DNA of 64,000 nucleotides from Polychytrium aggregatum (GCF_025602895.1 NW_026516364.1:23195-87194), one strand, 5' to 3'; shown: positions 1-13,106, counted from the first letter of the stretch. The notes: generated by a model from the letters alone, not told the origin. Program-made: numbers and translations.

Positions 1-1
1 G

Positions 2-277
2 ATCTGGGAGGGCAACGCGATGGCGGGTCTCCTCTTGCTGATGCCCCCGCTGTCGGTCCCCGGCGAGTCGATCGGCGCCTTCCTGATTGCGCCCATCGCC
101 GGCATCTTCTTCTCGGTGCTGTCGGCCTACATCCGCCGAGGCATTCGCCGCCTCCGCGGACTCGAGGTCAACGTTGAGCTGACTGGCCGCCCCACTATCT
201 GGTACGGCTACAACGCCGAGGACAAGCCCAAGCCTGACGAAGACGCCCTCAAGGCCACGGTGACCCCCAGCGTCTGA
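2..277 (+). CDS. 3' end of an unknown membrane protein (5' end outside window)
   Basis: The frame is open from the first complete codon to a TGA at 275-277, giving about 91 residues that continue from outside the window. Residues from about 8 to 50 form two hydrophobic stretches separated by the turn PPLSVPGES. A basic patch (YIRRGIRRLRG) follows and then a polar tail rich in Asp, Lys and Pro. This looks like the end of a multi-pass membrane protein with a cytosolic tail. I do not recognise the family. The hydrophobicity pattern and sharp stop favour real coding sequence. Confidence 0.5.
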   Translation: MWEGNAMAGLLLLMPPLSVPGESIGAFLIAPIAGIFFSVLSAYIRRGIRRLRGLEVNVELTGRPTIWYGYNAEDKPKPDEDALKATVTPSV

Positions 278-1237
278 GGACGACCGGGGGGATGTGCGGA
301 TGTGTTCAAGACGTGGTGTCTTCCCGACCGGGAGGAGATCTGTCTGAAACGCCGCTAGTCTGTGTCTGCAGTCTTGTACAAACCTTTCTTTCTCTCCTCC
401 TCCTCTTGCTTCAATCTCACCTTTTCAACTCACGGTAACAAGTCAAGCAAGCACTGGATTGATACGCACAAGGCTGGCTGTGGTGTGTGTTGGTGGGTGC
501 TTGCATTTATGTGTCGTCGCCACTGACGTCTCTGTCTCTGTCTCTGTCTCTCCTTCTGTCTCTATCACTCTATCCAGATGCATCCGTCACCTGTTCTCAA
601 CTTCAGCTTGTATCAAATCGGTCATGTCCAACACTCTGATGGCACTAGGGGTGCTCAAACATTCATCGTTCATGGATGCTCCAAAAATACACTCCATTGG
701 ACCTTGATGCTTTGGGCTGAGATCATACCCTCATAACCTGACCAAGGCAATGCTTGCGAAGGGAAGCTGCCATCATCCTTGGGCCACCTGAACCACCGCC
801 ACCATCAAGCAGAGGACAAGCCAACACGCAAAGCCCGAAGCACACGGGGCAAAGCTGCCACCATCAGATGGCTGGCAGCAAGCCGCCATGGCACAAGATG
901 TTCCTGAAGCGTGCAAAATCCCCGAGCAAAATGGACAAAAGGAACAGGCAAGAACAGGCAAGGCGGAACTTCCGGGGATATGCGATACGCTCGAGCTGCT
1001 GCTTTGGTTGTTGCGCTTTGCCTGTTTTTCGCTGCTGTTGCTGTTGCTCTTGCTGTTGCTGCTGGCGGTGAGCCGAGGATCGGTCTGCGGGGGGATCCAA
1101 TCCCCCGTTATCTGTCTGGCTGTGGTCGCGGCTGCCCCGGGTCCGCGTGGTTGCGCTCCTCTGCAGGTTTGATGGTCTGCAGCGGGGGAGGAGGATGTTC
1201 GGACGGTGCCATATGCGGATGTGTGGAGCGCGAATAT

Positions 1238-1322
1238 GCAATGTGTCATGTGCGATGCGTGATATGTGATGTGTCATATGTGATGTGTCATGTGCGATGT
1301 GTGATATGTGATATGTGATGTG
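1238..1322. repeat. Imperfect TGTGATRTGTCAT tandem repeat
   Basis: Short blocks alternating TGTGATATGTGAT and GTGTCATGTGCGATG are tandemly arranged. No gene is associated with them. Confidence 0.7.
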
Positions 1323-2369
1323 GTGTGAGGTGTGCGATGCCATAACCAGTTCTCGTTGCAGCCCGGGTCCGGATGAAGTGTGATGAGGGTCGGAATGGAA
1401 GGGCCCCTCGATGTCACGGCACGCCGCCGCCACCAGCAGCGAATCGGCCGCTTGCAGCCGGTGTGCTTTGGCCACCCTTACAGCATTGGTCCGGGTGCGG
1501 TGATGATGCATGAGCAATGCTGATGATGCTGATGCAGAGGGCGGGATCCAGTCTGCAACTGAATACATTCTCGCGATACATTGTGATTCTGCTTTGACTC
1601 TCTCCTCTGCCGCTGCTGGCCCTGGTGGAATTGGATTCCGCTGTCAATCCCGCCGCCAATTCCGCCGTGAGCGATCAGGCCAAACCCCCACAAGCACGCG
1701 GCGCTGCTGATTCGCGACTGATTCGCGACTGGGCCCAATGTCCCAGATCACCCGCCGCTTCCGTTGTCATGGCGGCTGACTGTCCTTTGGTCGCCTTGCG
1801 TTTTCGACAGCCACCCAGGTAACGAATACAAAGCAGGTCAAGGCGGAAAGACCCCACTTGCGCGCTCTCTCTGCTCGACCTCGGCCTGGCGCGGCAGCGG
1901 GCGTGTTGCGCGGCGTTCGATGGGCTGCAAACGGCGGCCGCGGCCCTGGAGCGGGTCTGATGCAGCAACAGGAGAGTTTTGCTGCGAGGGCCGAGCGACA
2001 TGCACGGCTCGGCGGCAAGCCAAACACAGCCGAGGGCTGAGCCGCGCAGCACAGCCGGGTTTGTCAGTCGTGGTGGCCACGGACGAGACGGATGGAAAAT
2101 GGGCCTGCGACCGAAAGCGACCGGGGACAAGCTGCAAAGAAAGGAGGGCGTGGGGGCGTGGTGCGGCTCGGCGCGGCATGGTGCGGCATGGCAGCAGGGA
2201 AAGGCGAACGTGTCCAGCAGAGAGGTTTGCAGCGATGACCAGCGGCCAGCGAGAATGTCCAGTGGTGGATGGGTGGTGGTTGATGATGATGGACTGGGGC
2301 GGCAACAGCCAAAGGACATGCGCTTCCCACAGCAAACAAGTGCAGCCATGACGACAGCAGCAACAGGCG

Positions 2370-2456
2370 AACAACAAATGCAACAACCACAACAACAAAT
2401 GCAACAACAAATGCAACAACAACAGCAAATGCAACAAACGCAATAACAAATGCAAC
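2370..2456. repeat. CAA/ATGCAACAA microsatellite
   Basis: Runs of CAACAA interrupted by ATGCAACAA units. Both strands give open but low-complexity frames (poly-Gln, or Cys/Leu-rich), which should not be taken as genes. Confidence 0.8.
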
Positions 2457-2604
2457 AGCAAGCCCAGCGGACACAAACAACCCAGCAAAGGGCGGCCATC
2501 ACAAGCGAGCACGCCGGGGCACAAGGACATGGGCAGTCCAGCAGCCCTCGCCGTTTGGATCTCTTGGGTTCTTCGTTTGCGCTCTTTGCCGTCGGTGGTC
2601 GACC

Positions 2605-2727
2605 TGGTGTTGAACTCGGCACGCAACTCGGTATTCGACTTGGTGCTGAACTCGGTATTCGACTTGGTGTTGAACTCGGTATTCGACCTGGTGCTGAACT
2701 CGGTATTCGACTTGGCGTTGAACTTGC
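2605..2727. repeat. 24-bp minisatellite, about five units
   Basis: Alternating 12-mers of the type GTGCTGAACTCG and GTATTCGACTTG make a 24-bp unit repeated with few changes. The repeat is open in several frames because the unit length is a multiple of three. Confidence 0.8.
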
Positions 2728-2935
2728 CATTCGGACCTGTTCGCCAACTTGCTGTCCACTCCCCCCTCCATTCAACCAACAGCCATTCAACCAACGCCCA
2801 TTCAACCAACCCCGTTTAACGCCTGGCCATTGGCCCTTATTATGTCTGCTCCTCCTCCGTCTGTCCATCGCTGCCGTCTCCAACACTTCTCTCGCCGATC
2901 CCTTCGACAAAGCCTGGCAGATAGAGTTGACGACC

Positions 2936-5900
2936 ATGCCCGACCCATTCGCCAGCGCTGGTCCGCTCGCTGACACCAACATCGTCGCCCCATGGAGCGA
3001 CAGCCCCAGCTCCAGCGTCGTTCGTTCTTTTGTTGCCTGGGTACGCTCGCTTTCATCACCGCTCCCGGCTGCTTCTCGCTCGCCATCTGCTGTCGGTGCA
3101 TACGCTTCGTCGCCCCGGCGGTCTCTGCGAAAGCGCCTCCGCATGCGCAACCCCCGCTTCCCGTCAACCTCTGGCTCCGAGGTCAGTCTCGACTCGCCCA
3201 TGTCCATCGAGCAGCCTTCGCCCAGGGCCGAATCCGCTCGGCCCTGCTCGACCGACTCGTTCAGACCCGTCGTTCGCCGGCCCACCCGCACCGTCAAGTT
3301 CCGTCGGTTTTCGAGCCGGCACTCCTCCAAACCCACCTGCAGACCAAGGGGGTCGCCAACAGCCACATCCCAGCCAAGCCCGCCCGTCTCCGCTTCCATC
3401 CCCGCTGGCCCTCCTGCCCTGCCCAGGGCCGCCCAGTCGCTGCCGTTTCTGTCGCCCGAGCTGCTGGGGAGCTATCTGCCCAAGCAACCCCGCCCTGCTC
3501 GGGAATCGTCCTTGCGCAGAGCCCAGAGCCTCACTCCCACCCACGTTGCGGCTCCTCTCACCCGAACCAGCTCGCTCGGCGCCGGCCATCTTGCCCATCG
3601 CACCGCCAGCCTCGATCGGGCCGCCCGCTCATCCTCGAAGCGGCTGTATCGACTGCCCAGTCTCCAGCCGCCCTCTGGTCTTGGCCTTTCCTCTGACTCA
3701 CTGCAGTCGCCTCGTCTTGCCCATCCATCTGACTTGGCGGACCAGACCAGCCCTGGCCGTCCATCGAGCTTGGCAAGCACAACCGCTCTCGATCTCTCGC
3801 CTGGGTTCCTGCCGCCGCCTGGCCTCGATCAAGCAATGACTCCTGCTGCTGCAGATCCCGGGTTGGGCTACCTGAAGCCAGCAACAGATCCCGATGCAGG
3901 CTATCTCAGGCCAGCAGCCGGCCCCGAACTGCCTCGCACCCAGCTCGCTGGTCCCCACCCAGTCCCCGGCAACGACCTTGCTCGTTCCCACGCAGCCGCC
4001 AGCAGTAGTCTCCCCCAAGCGACCGGCTCCGGCCCTCCTTCGCAGGCCGCCAAGGACCCTCTCCCTCGCTCCCGTTCGACCCCAGTCCGCCCTGAGAAGC
4101 CCGCCCACCAGCTGATCCGGGAGCTGGAGGACCCCGCGCTCCATCCGCTGCAGACGCAAGATCTGCCGCGGCCTCCAGAGAGGCACTGGCCGCACGGCAT
4201 TCCTCTGCCGCTGACAAAAACCCGATCGCTGGAAAAGGCCCCGTCGTCGCCGGAAGCTCCTCGTTCCCACGAAAAAATCCCTCTCCAAGACCAGTCGCTC
4301 CTGCCCCAGCCTCAGCGCAACGAGCTCTTGCGCTTGCCTTCGTACGAGCACTATCCAACCCATCCGCTTTCACTCCCGCCGCAAGCACACGTCCCGCTGG
4401 ATCGCCCCGACGACAGCAGTCTTGTCCAAGCCTCCCTCTCCCAGATCCATCCTCCACAGAACGAGCCTCCAGAAACCCCTTTGCCTGATTCCTTGCAGAG
4501 CCATCGACCTCACAGCCAGTCCCGGCACCATCACCCAGCTCATTCCGACGATCCTGGTCGATCCCAGCACTCCCATTCCCACTCCCATTCCCACTCCCAT
4601 TCCCATTCCTACTCCCACCCACTCCTGAGCTCACATCAGCTCCAGCATCATCATTCGCACAAGCACCCTCGCTCCGATTCTCGGCCACACCTCCGCTCCC
4701 GGCACTCCCATCCGCACCTACGCCGGCCGTCTGTCGCCTCAGTCGATCTGCAGCACAGCCCCCCTATTCCCATGGATTCTGCCTCGAGCGGTGCATCAGG
4801 CAGTCCTTCACATGAGCGTCATCTTGTCCATTTCGACGATCGCGACTCGGAGTACGCGTCATCAGCCTCTGATGGTCTCGGTCGTCTCTCGACCCGATCC
4901 CTGCACCGCAAAACCTCTCACATGTGGGAGAAGATTCAAGCTTGGTCAAAGCGCCACGAGCGTAAGTAGCGGTCCTCGCCCGACACATGCGTCGGCGGTC
5001 TCATTGCTCTCCGCAGCCCGCTCGCCCTTGATCATTGTGCCGGTGCTATATCTTGCATCTGTGTGGAGGGGACGCATACCGCCCTGTCCCTCAGCTCACG
5101 CTCCTGCCCAATCTCCCTGCAGCTGAGCCCGTGCCTCGGGAGCACACCGTCCTGAAGAAAAAGTCGTCGTCCGACAAGATCCGCGTGTTTCTATCCAACA
5201 TCAAGTTGCATGTCAAACGCCAGCCCAGCGACAGTGCACCTGAAATCGTTGATAGCTCCGACGACTCGGACGATCCAGAGGTCATTTCATCGCTGCCTCC
5301 TCCCCTCAAGCCGCTGGCTCCCCTGTCCAAGGGCAAGGACGCGACTCTTGATCTGGAAAGGCTCTTCACCGATACCAAGGCGTCGCCAGACTCGTCGGCT
5401 CGCGGCCAGCTCTCGTTCCGACTCCGACTGCCCTGGAAGCGCGCATTTTACTCTCGCTCCGTGCCCGATCTCACCATGCCGACGCTGCTTGAGCAAGCCA
5501 GCTCGCTTCAGCCCCTCTCCGCGAGTCTGATGCCGCGCAGGCGCTCAACATCGTCCCTGTCCTCCATCTCGAGTGAAAGCAGCCAGCCTCGCTCGGACGT
5601 GACCACGGTGGGCCGCGACCTCATCCAGCCCCGCTCCCACTCGCTTGCTCATATGGAAGACACCGACAGGCTCGTCAGTAGCGCCGACGCGGGCTCTGGC
5701 GCCAGCCCAACAAAATTGGTCGCCGAATCCCGTCCGATCGCCCGTGAGGGCGCTGCATCGGCTCCTCGTTCTGCCGACGCGAGCTTGGTTGTGATTCCTA
5801 GTCATGTTGGTCAAGCATCTACTGATCCAGTCCGCGATCATCTGGACCCAGCTGCCCCACTGGCAGACCTCCAATCCGAGCCAGCGACTCTGAACGACGA

Positions 5901-7131
5901 CTTTGAGGAGACTGGCGTGGCTTCGGCTCACCACCACACGAGTGCCGATGATTCGCAGAGCCTCAGCGACACAGCAACCTTCCAGGATCAGCCCATCGCC
6001 GCATCGGCTCTCTCGATCACCATGTCGTCGGATACACTCTATCCTCCACCGGCGCGCCGCCCGTCTTCGACTTTTTCCGGGCCGCCCTCGCCAACATCCG
6101 CGGATGTGGCCCACTCCATCATGACCCGGAAGCGCAGCCATCATGGCGTTGCCTCGGCACCCCGGCGCTCGTCCTCCAAAAGCTTCATCAAAATCAACCG
6201 GCCATCGCCCCCGCAGCGGCGCTCTTCGCTCTTCAACTGGGGCAAGAGCGCTGACTCTCCGACGAGCACCGACGAGCCCTCGAGACTCAAGCCCAGCAAG
6301 AGTAATCCCCAGATTGTGTCTGCTCCAATTGTGGTGCCCATACGCCGATCGTCGACACAAGAATCAGTCACCCACACCACCATTGTCCAGTCCCCTACAG
6401 AGTCGCAGCAGCTGTTGACATCCCCTTCCATCATCAAAGTCTCCAACTACCCGGACATTTTGCCTGGATACGGGCCCACGACGCTCGAGCGCGCCCTGGA
6501 GGTGATTCGGATCCCCAGCTCGCCCATCCACTCGTACTCCCCGCTCATGATTCACGAGCTGCCGACCTCCTACCGGGACCCAAGCACCCACTGCGAGCGG
6601 TTGCGGATTGACTTTGAGTTTCAGGTGTACCTGATTTCATTCTTCAAGCTCTTCCTGGACCCAACCCTGCCAACGGTGGACCGTCTTCTGACCCACCAGC
6701 TCGTCGTCAATATGGTGCGCAACGACCCGTCGATCCGCCAGGCCATGTTGTGGAGAAAGCAAGGGCTGTCTGTGTGGCCGCACATTGTTCCGAACCTGCC
6801 CGAGGCTCTCGCACAGGATGTCGTGTTTCCCAAGGCAATGGCAACCGATGCGGCTGTCGAAGCGGCCCAAGCCCCAAGTGTGGTGCCACACAGACGAAGA
6901 CGGCAGCTGGCCATGGAGCGCGCCAAGATGGGCGACAAGCTCAAGGTCGTTGATGTGCGCAACCGCAAAATGAATCCGCTGAGGTCGCCGCTGTCGAGGG
7001 TGCTGGCGTCGATCCATGACTCTGAGCAGGCGATGCTGGAAGAGACCCTGCTGATGCGGTATGCCCAGCGGCGCCGCATGTCACAGATGGCGGCTGGTCT
7101 TGTGGCCAACGGCTCGTTGGCTGCTGCGTAG
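2936..7131 (+). CDS. Large Ser/Pro-rich low-complexity protein, function unknown
   Basis: Two long frames join across one intron. Exon 1 is 2936-4961 with donor GTAAGT, and exon 2 is 5123-7131 after the acceptor CTCCCTGCAG; the phases agree and give 1344 residues. The first two-thirds is disordered, rich in Ser, Pro, Arg and His. It includes a His-Ser alternation (HSHSHSHSHSHSYSH) near 4570-4615 and many RRxS-like motifs that suit kinase sites. The last ~230 residues (about 6440-7100) look folded, with the hydrophobic segment FEFQVYLISFFKLFLDP and basic helices after it. I do not recognise a family; a fungal scaffold or signalling protein would fit but is inference. The ATG at 2936 was chosen because upstream in-frame sequence is minisatellite; the start remains uncertain. 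Confidence 0.6.
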
Positions 7132-7826
7132 TGCCGAGGTGCGGTGTCTCGAGTCTTCCTGCTGTGGTTCACGTTTCCTCCTTTCCTTGGTTTTTTTGGG
7201 CTACATTCATACTCGCTCCTGTGTTCTTGAGCGCCGCAAGGCCAGCCGCTCCCCCTGGGCGGCTGTTGCTCCGTTGGCTGTTGCTACTGTTTCCGCATGC
7301 GGCCCCTCCCAGTGCGGTGGTGGTGGGGCTGCAGATGAATGATGATGGTGCTTGGAATACACATGTTTGGAGAACTCTGGGCCTGCCTCAACCGTGGGGT
7401 GCGGGGATGCAGCGACAAATCTCTGCCCTCGATCTCAGTGCACGCTGCATCAACCGCATCAATCGCATTCGGTCGCATTGGCTTCGGGGCCCTGCAGAAT
7501 CCGCCAAGATTTTGCTGCTGGTGGCGGCCAGGTTCCAGCCAGCCGCAGAACACTTTGGCGTCGGCTTTTCTCGCGCTCCTTCTCTCATCTGTTGTCGCCA
7601 CTTGGCCGTCGCCCTTTGGCTCCCCTTCCTCCCCTCCAGTCTGCGCCCAGCCGACCCGCCATCCCAATCCCGCCCTTTCCTCCGGCGAGCCCGAGCCCGT
7701 TGTCAAGCCGAACGACTCGCCGTCCATCGCTGTGCATATCTACGGCCTCGCACCCCCCCCTTGCACATCCGCCCATCCACCCGGCGGCCCATCCACCCAA
7801 CCCGCACCAGCAACCCACCGGCCACG
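7132..7826. other. Intergenic: 3' flank of the low-complexity gene, 5' flank of CSC1
   Basis: No supported gene. The stretch has pyrimidine-rich tracts before the CSC1 start. The apparent frames change composition abruptly and show no protein-like periodicity. Confidence 0.5.
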
Positions 7827-10800
7827 ATGCTCGAGTCCTTCGGCGACGAGCCAAAGTCGCAGCACAACATGGCAATCCTGGTGCCGATGACGCTGTTCGG
7901 CTCTATCGGCGTCTTTTGCATCTTTGTCTTTTGTCTGGTCCGCACCAGCTTCGTGGACATTTACTCGCCAAGAAGCTCGCTCAAGAGGTGCGGCGGCAGC
8001 GAGGGGCAACGCTTGGGGCGGGGAAGAGATGCGATGGAATGTGATGGAATGCGATGGAATGTGATGAGCGGGGAGAGAAGTAGCACCAGGGCTTGGGCTT
8101 CTGTCGCTCGGCCTGTCCAGCAAACCGTCCTGGAATGGTGCGCTTCAGCCTGAAATGGAGCATCGTATCTATATGCTCTTCTTCGTCCTTGTGCGTCGCG
8201 CTGACACTCTTCTTCCCGCCTTCCGCCCTAACTGGATCCTCAATCGCTGACCGGCTCTCTTCAATCGACATCCTTTGACGGCCTTCATTTGTGTTGCGGA
8301 CGACTCGACTCCTCCAGTGGGCGACCCCCCAAGATCCCAAAGGGTCTGCTATCGTGGATTCCTATCACGGTATCGGCCTCCCAGGACTTTATGATCTCGA
8401 CAGTCGGCCTCGACGGCGTCATGGTGGGTCTGGGAAAGAGAAGGGGCAAAGCAATGCTCTGTGATACACTGCTGGGAAGTAGAGATCGTCGTCTATGGCT
8501 CTTGAAACGGGCACGCCAGCCAGCGCCATTAACCATTGAACTTTGGCTCTGCCTGTTTGCCTCTGCTCATCTTCGTTGCGGCGCTTGCAATGCCCCTGGC
8601 GCTCCAATCCCAACTTGCAAAGCTTCTCCGCTTCTTTGGTGGCAGCGCAAAGTTCTTTGGGCTGCTGACCTTGCTGGGCCTTGCGTTTGTCGCCCCATCC
8701 AACTACTTTGCCCAGCCGTTTCCCAAGAACTCGCATGCCCTTGACGAGCAACGGCTGCTCAAGGCCCTCAGCATCGACAACGTCCCAAACAACTCGCCGT
8801 TTCTGCGGGCCAATCTGCTCTTCACCTGGGTCTTCTCCATCGTCGCATACGGGTTCCTGGTTGCGTACTACCGCGGCTATGTCGGCATCCGGCTCCGCTA
8901 CTACGAAAACGTCCTGAATCGGTCGCAGCTGAGCAAGATCGAGACCCGCACCATCATGGTTCACAGCATCCCGGCCGAGCTCCGCCACGAGGTCGACCTG
9001 GCGGCCTATTTTGAGGGCCTTGGCATCGGAACGGTCGAAAACGTGGTTATTTGCCGTACCTGGACCCGCTTGCGCCAGGCCGTGAGCATGCGTGCCTTCT
9101 GCCTGACCAAGCTCGAGAAGATCTACGCCGACATGTTGCGCCGGGCCCACAGTAACCACAAGGTCGACCGCTTCCGGTTCCTCTGGGCATGGCTGGGCCT
9201 CGACAACACCCCCAACGCTGACGCCCACCATGCCGCCCGTGCTCCGCACGAGACCAGAGCCATGTACAGCCACGGCGACGACGACGACAATGCCGATCTT
9301 GAAGATCCTGCTGCCGAGTCCTCCCGCCGGCCGCTGCTGGACCGCTCCTCGCGCTCCCGCCGGTTCTCCAACGCCGATCCTGCCGACACTGCGATTTTCG
9401 AGATCATGTCCCGGGTCAACGCCATGGACCCGGCCCTCCGGCCTGTGCACAAAACGGGTCTGTTTGGGCTCTTTGGCCAGACCATCGACTCGGCCGACTA
9501 CTACGCCGAGCAGTTCCGAGACTGGGACGAGAAGGTCAACCGCCTGCGCCGACACCATGACTCATCATCGACCACGGCCGTTGGCTTTGTGACCTTCCAG
9601 TCCCCCGAGAGCGCGGTAGGTGGTTGGGCCAAGCCTGTGTGAAATGATATGCTTGAGTGCGTCGAGTGCGTCGAGTGTGCCGAGTGGTGAGGATGGAATG
9701 GATCAGGTGCACCGCCCGATCAACCACTCGACGCTCGAGCCACCGCCACCTGTGCCCGGTTACATTTGTTGGCCCCATCGAGACTTGGGCTCATATCTTC
9801 CCGTGCTGTCCTGTTCTTCCAGATCGTTGCCTCTCAGGCCGTCATCCACCGTCGCCCGTTTGCATGCATGGTCAAGATGGCCCCCGAGCCGCGCGACATC
9901 TACTGGGCCAACCTTTCGTCCCGCGCCGCCTCGACCTACATCAAGCTCCTCAGAAGCATCTTTGTCTATGGAACCCTCTTTGCGATCATCTTCTTCTCCG
10001 TCACGGTCATCTCGACCGTGATTGTTCCCCTCGTCAGCTTGGACAAGCTGCCGGAGCTGTTCCCGTGGACCAAGGAGTGGATCGAGCATCTGACCCCCAT
10101 CCAGAGAGACATTGTCAACAGCGCCTTGCCCGCGATGATCCTTTCCGCCTGGCTGGGCCTGCTGCCGTCGCTGTTGATCTGTGAGTATCCCTTGTGCCGA
10201 GTGGTTATGCCGTGCCTACGACCTGGTACCATTCTAATCTGCTGTGGATTTGCCCTACGCCTTGATCCTCCTTCCATCCTATAGTCCTGTCGCAGATCCA
10301 AGGCATCGAAGCCGAGAGCTTGATCGAATCCTCCGTGCTGTCAAGGTACACATCGTTGTCTTGTGCGCTTGTTTGGTGGTTGCGATTGCGATTGCGACTG
10401 CGGTTGCGGTTGCTGGGTGCCGACAGAATTCCGCCTCGATATACGATCTGCTTGTACCCTAACACATTGTTGCTGGACGCTGTGAACGGTCGTTGCTATG
10501 CCCACACGCGTCGTCCAGGCTCTTTTTCTACCAAACCTGGAACGTCCTCATTGCTATCTCCGGAAGTAGTTTGTTCATTTCCGCGATCAACAAGGGAACG
10601 ATTTTGGAGACTCTCGGCAAGCTGTGGACTGAGGTATGCGACGGGTTTCTGTTGAAGTGGGCTGGCATTTCTCACCATGTACCTTGCCACATCCCGCTCG
10701 TCGCACTCACCACACACCTGCTCCTCCTGCTCCGACGCCGCCTCGCCGCTCGCGCCGATGATGGCCACAGGCATCCCCGCTCTTGATGAACTACGTTGTG

Positions 10801-12414
10801 CTGCAAGCCCTGGCCACGTACCCGGCGCAGCTGCTTCTGGTTGCGCCCGTCGTGTTGACCTGGATCAACCGAAGGGTACCGTGGGCCCAGAACTCGCCCC
10901 GCGACTATTCCACGGCATACTATCCCTCGATTCTGAACTCGATCAATTACGGCATCGTCTACCCAGTTCCGCTCCTGATTTTTGTTGCCGGTCTGATGTA
11001 CGGGCCCATGGTTCCGTTGATTCTGCCGTTCTGCACCCTGTTCTTTGCGGTCGCCTGGCTCATCTACAAGTACGTCCTCCTGTACGTGCACCTCCCGCGG
11101 TATGAAACCAACGGCACGCATGTCACGCTGATCGTCAACCGCTGCCTTGGAGGCGTGACGTTGATGCAGCTGGCGATGATGTCGGTGCTGGTCTTCAAGC
11201 ACGTCGACAACAAGGACAACCGCACGCTGGGACAAGCTGGATCGCTGATCGACGACCCGCAGGAGACTCTGCAGCTCACTCCGAGTTTGAAGGTCATCCT
11301 GGCGATCCTGCCGCTGCTGTTCCTGAACATCTTTGTGTACTGGTGGCTGAAGAACGGCTACGAGGCCATCGTCAGTCATCCTCCGCTGGAGGTGATTGGC
11401 AAGATTGTCAAGGCCCACTCTCGCTCGGTGCAAGAGCAAGCGTCTCGTCTGCAGGCACAGCCCCAGTCCCAGCAGCAGCAGCAGCCTCAGTCGCACGAAG
11501 ATGATGTTGTCGATGGATCAGTCCACCCCCAGATCCGGCCCGAGGCTTCCCCGATCCTCAACCGCGCCGCACGCTCAGGAAACCACGGCCAGATGCTCGG
11601 CCATGGCCGCAACAACCTGGCGCGCGCTCGTGGGGGGCCCAGCCACTCGATCAGCAAGGCTCATCTGCGCAACTCGATCGGCCAGGAGCTAGGCGCCACC
11701 AGCTCGCGCAGCCATACAGCCTTCCAGTCCGACCAGGACGACTCGGAGGCCAGTGCCAGCGTGGACGACGGCTTTGGGACTCCAAGCGAAGCCGGTAGCA
11801 GCGACGGCGCCATACCGTCGCCATCACTTTCGGGTGCAGACGGCATGGGCATCATCCATCCGCAAAACACTCTGGACATTGCCGAGCCCACGGCCACGGA
11901 GGAACAGGGCCTGGTCAGCGACGACTTTGCCGAGGGCCGGTACAACCGCAACCGCGTGCAGCATCTCGAGCCGCCGATGATCCGTGTCCCCGGCATTCTC
12001 GATGCGCCCGTGACCTTCAACTCGGCCTTGATTCCAGAGGGCGACGAGGCCGAGCTCATGCTGGACCCCAACAGCAACGAGGATATGCAGGTCCACACGT
12101 ACATCCACCCGGCCCTGATCGGCCGCCTCCCGGTGGCCTGGATCCCCGGCCCATCTCAGCCACATCGACTGGTGGAAGCCCGGCAAGACCAGGCCCGCAT
12201 CCAGCGCGAAACATATCGACGCATCGTGGCCAAGCAGCGTGCCGAGATCCAGGTGATCGACCAGCGCACGGACGACGAAGTCGAGCCCGCAGGTCGCCCG
12301 CACGCCCGCGATCGCCACAGACCCGCAACCGACGAGCCCCAGGAAGGAGTCATAGGCCGAGTCAAGAGCTTCGTGGACGGCCTCACCAGCTGGGCGCATA
12401 TGCAAATGTCGTGA
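7827..12414 (+). CDS. CSC1: CSC1/TMEM63-type osmosensitive calcium-permeable channel
   Basis: Members of this family (OSCA/TMEM63/CSC1, RSN1_7TM domain) are mechanosensitive or osmosensitive cation channels in the plasma membrane or endomembranes. I resolve seven exons with matching phases: 7827-7987, 8318-8423, 8623-9615, 9823-10180, 10285-10345, 10519-10633 and 10771-12414, giving 1145 residues. The N-terminal helix is followed by SPR, then PPKIPKGLLSW and the family signature VGLDGVM. A long cytosolic loop has VGFVTFQS, then AP.PRDIYWANL, which is the typical CSC1 entry to the pore region. Several membrane helices follow (exons 4-7). The C-terminal ~300 residues are hydrophilic, with a Gln/Ser-rich part (SQQQQQPQS) and a conserved-looking tail with YIHPALIGRLPVAWIP. 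An AATAAA lies at 12580. The gene appears intact. Confidence 0.92.
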
Positions 12415-12579
12415 GCGCGTGGGTCGAAGGGAAGCACTTTCAAGACGTTGGCTACCACTGTTGTCATGCCACCGCACCCCCCTGGTCGGTCGGTCCCATG
12501 CTCGTTTATTATCGTTTGTCGTGCACGGCGGTCGTGTCTGTACTGTCATTGTCTATTCTACAGTAGCCCGTTCCAATGC

Positions 12580-12585
12580 AATAAA
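12580..12585 (+). terminator. Likely polyadenylation signal of CSC1
   Basis: AATAAA occurs 166 bases after the CSC1 stop in AT-richer sequence, on the coding strand. Confidence 0.5.
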
Positions 12586-12824
12586 GACCGGGCGAGTCTT
12601 TTATTTGCTCGTTCATGGCCTGGATGGTGTGCTGGGATGGAAGGTCTGGGTCTCGGAGCACAGCAGGCGCTGTCAGCACTGCAGCGCCGTTTCCTCATCG
12701 TAGAAGCAGGCCAAGGAACATGTGGCCAGTCTCTGTCGCCTGCGACTCCTCGAGTATTTCAAGCAACCCCATAACCACCCAAGGGAAGATGCCAGCATAT
12801 GCCCGCATCCCAGCGAGCACGGCT

Positions 12825-12867
12825 GGTGAACATAGTTGGTGAACATAGTTGGTGAACATAGTTGGTG
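12825..12867. repeat. 13-bp tandem repeat GGTGAACATAGTT, three copies
   Basis: Three perfect adjacent copies followed by a partial one (GGTGAGT). Confidence 0.9.
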
Positions 12868-13106
12868 AGTATTCATGGAGATTAGCCACATGTATTCAAG
12901 ACGATGCATCTCTCCCAACCTGAATGTGCTGTCGACGACTGGCGGCAACAGCGGTGGTACGATGATTCAATGAGACGTCCATTGATGAACGATACTCGCT
13001 AATTACAGCTCCTTCTCTCTCCCTCTTTCTCTCTCTCGCAGATGATTGCTGGGTCCGGTTTTTGTCCCTTGTGGTTGAGACACCAGCAGCACGCGGCAGC
13101 CGGCGA

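Larger units (their letters stand above)
278..2935. other. Repeat-rich non-coding stretch, no convincing gene
   Basis: The open frames here are short, or are antisense readings of microsatellites; a long minus-strand frame reads as Cys-rich nonsense across the CAA tract. The stretch contains a GTCTCT-type tract near 530-560, a TGTGAT/TGTCAT repeat near 1240-1320, a CAA tract near 2370-2455 and a 24-bp minisatellite near 2605-2727. It probably holds the 3' flank of the first gene and the 5' flank of the gene starting near 2936. Confidence 0.5.
12415..13106. other. Convergent intergenic region between CSC1 and the methyltransferase
   Basis: It contains the likely CSC1 polyadenylation signal AATAAA at 12580-12585 and a 13-bp tandem repeat at 12825-12867. 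No gene is supported. Confidence 0.6.

Noticed and set aside
1675-3399. 574-aa open frame on the minus strand
   Set aside because: It is antisense to repeats and to the start of the 2936 gene. Its Cys/Ile-rich core is simply the complement of the CAA microsatellite.
7131-8153. 340-aa plus-strand frame over the CSC1 start
   Set aside because: It includes the first CSC1 exon in the correct frame but runs through upstream non-coding sequence and into the first intron. The ATG at 7827 and donor at 7988 explain it better.
12825-12867. CRISPR-like direct repeats
   Set aside because: The repeats are adjacent with no spacers, in a fungal intergenic region; they are a simple minisatellite. The same holds for 19651-19713 and 62978-63050.
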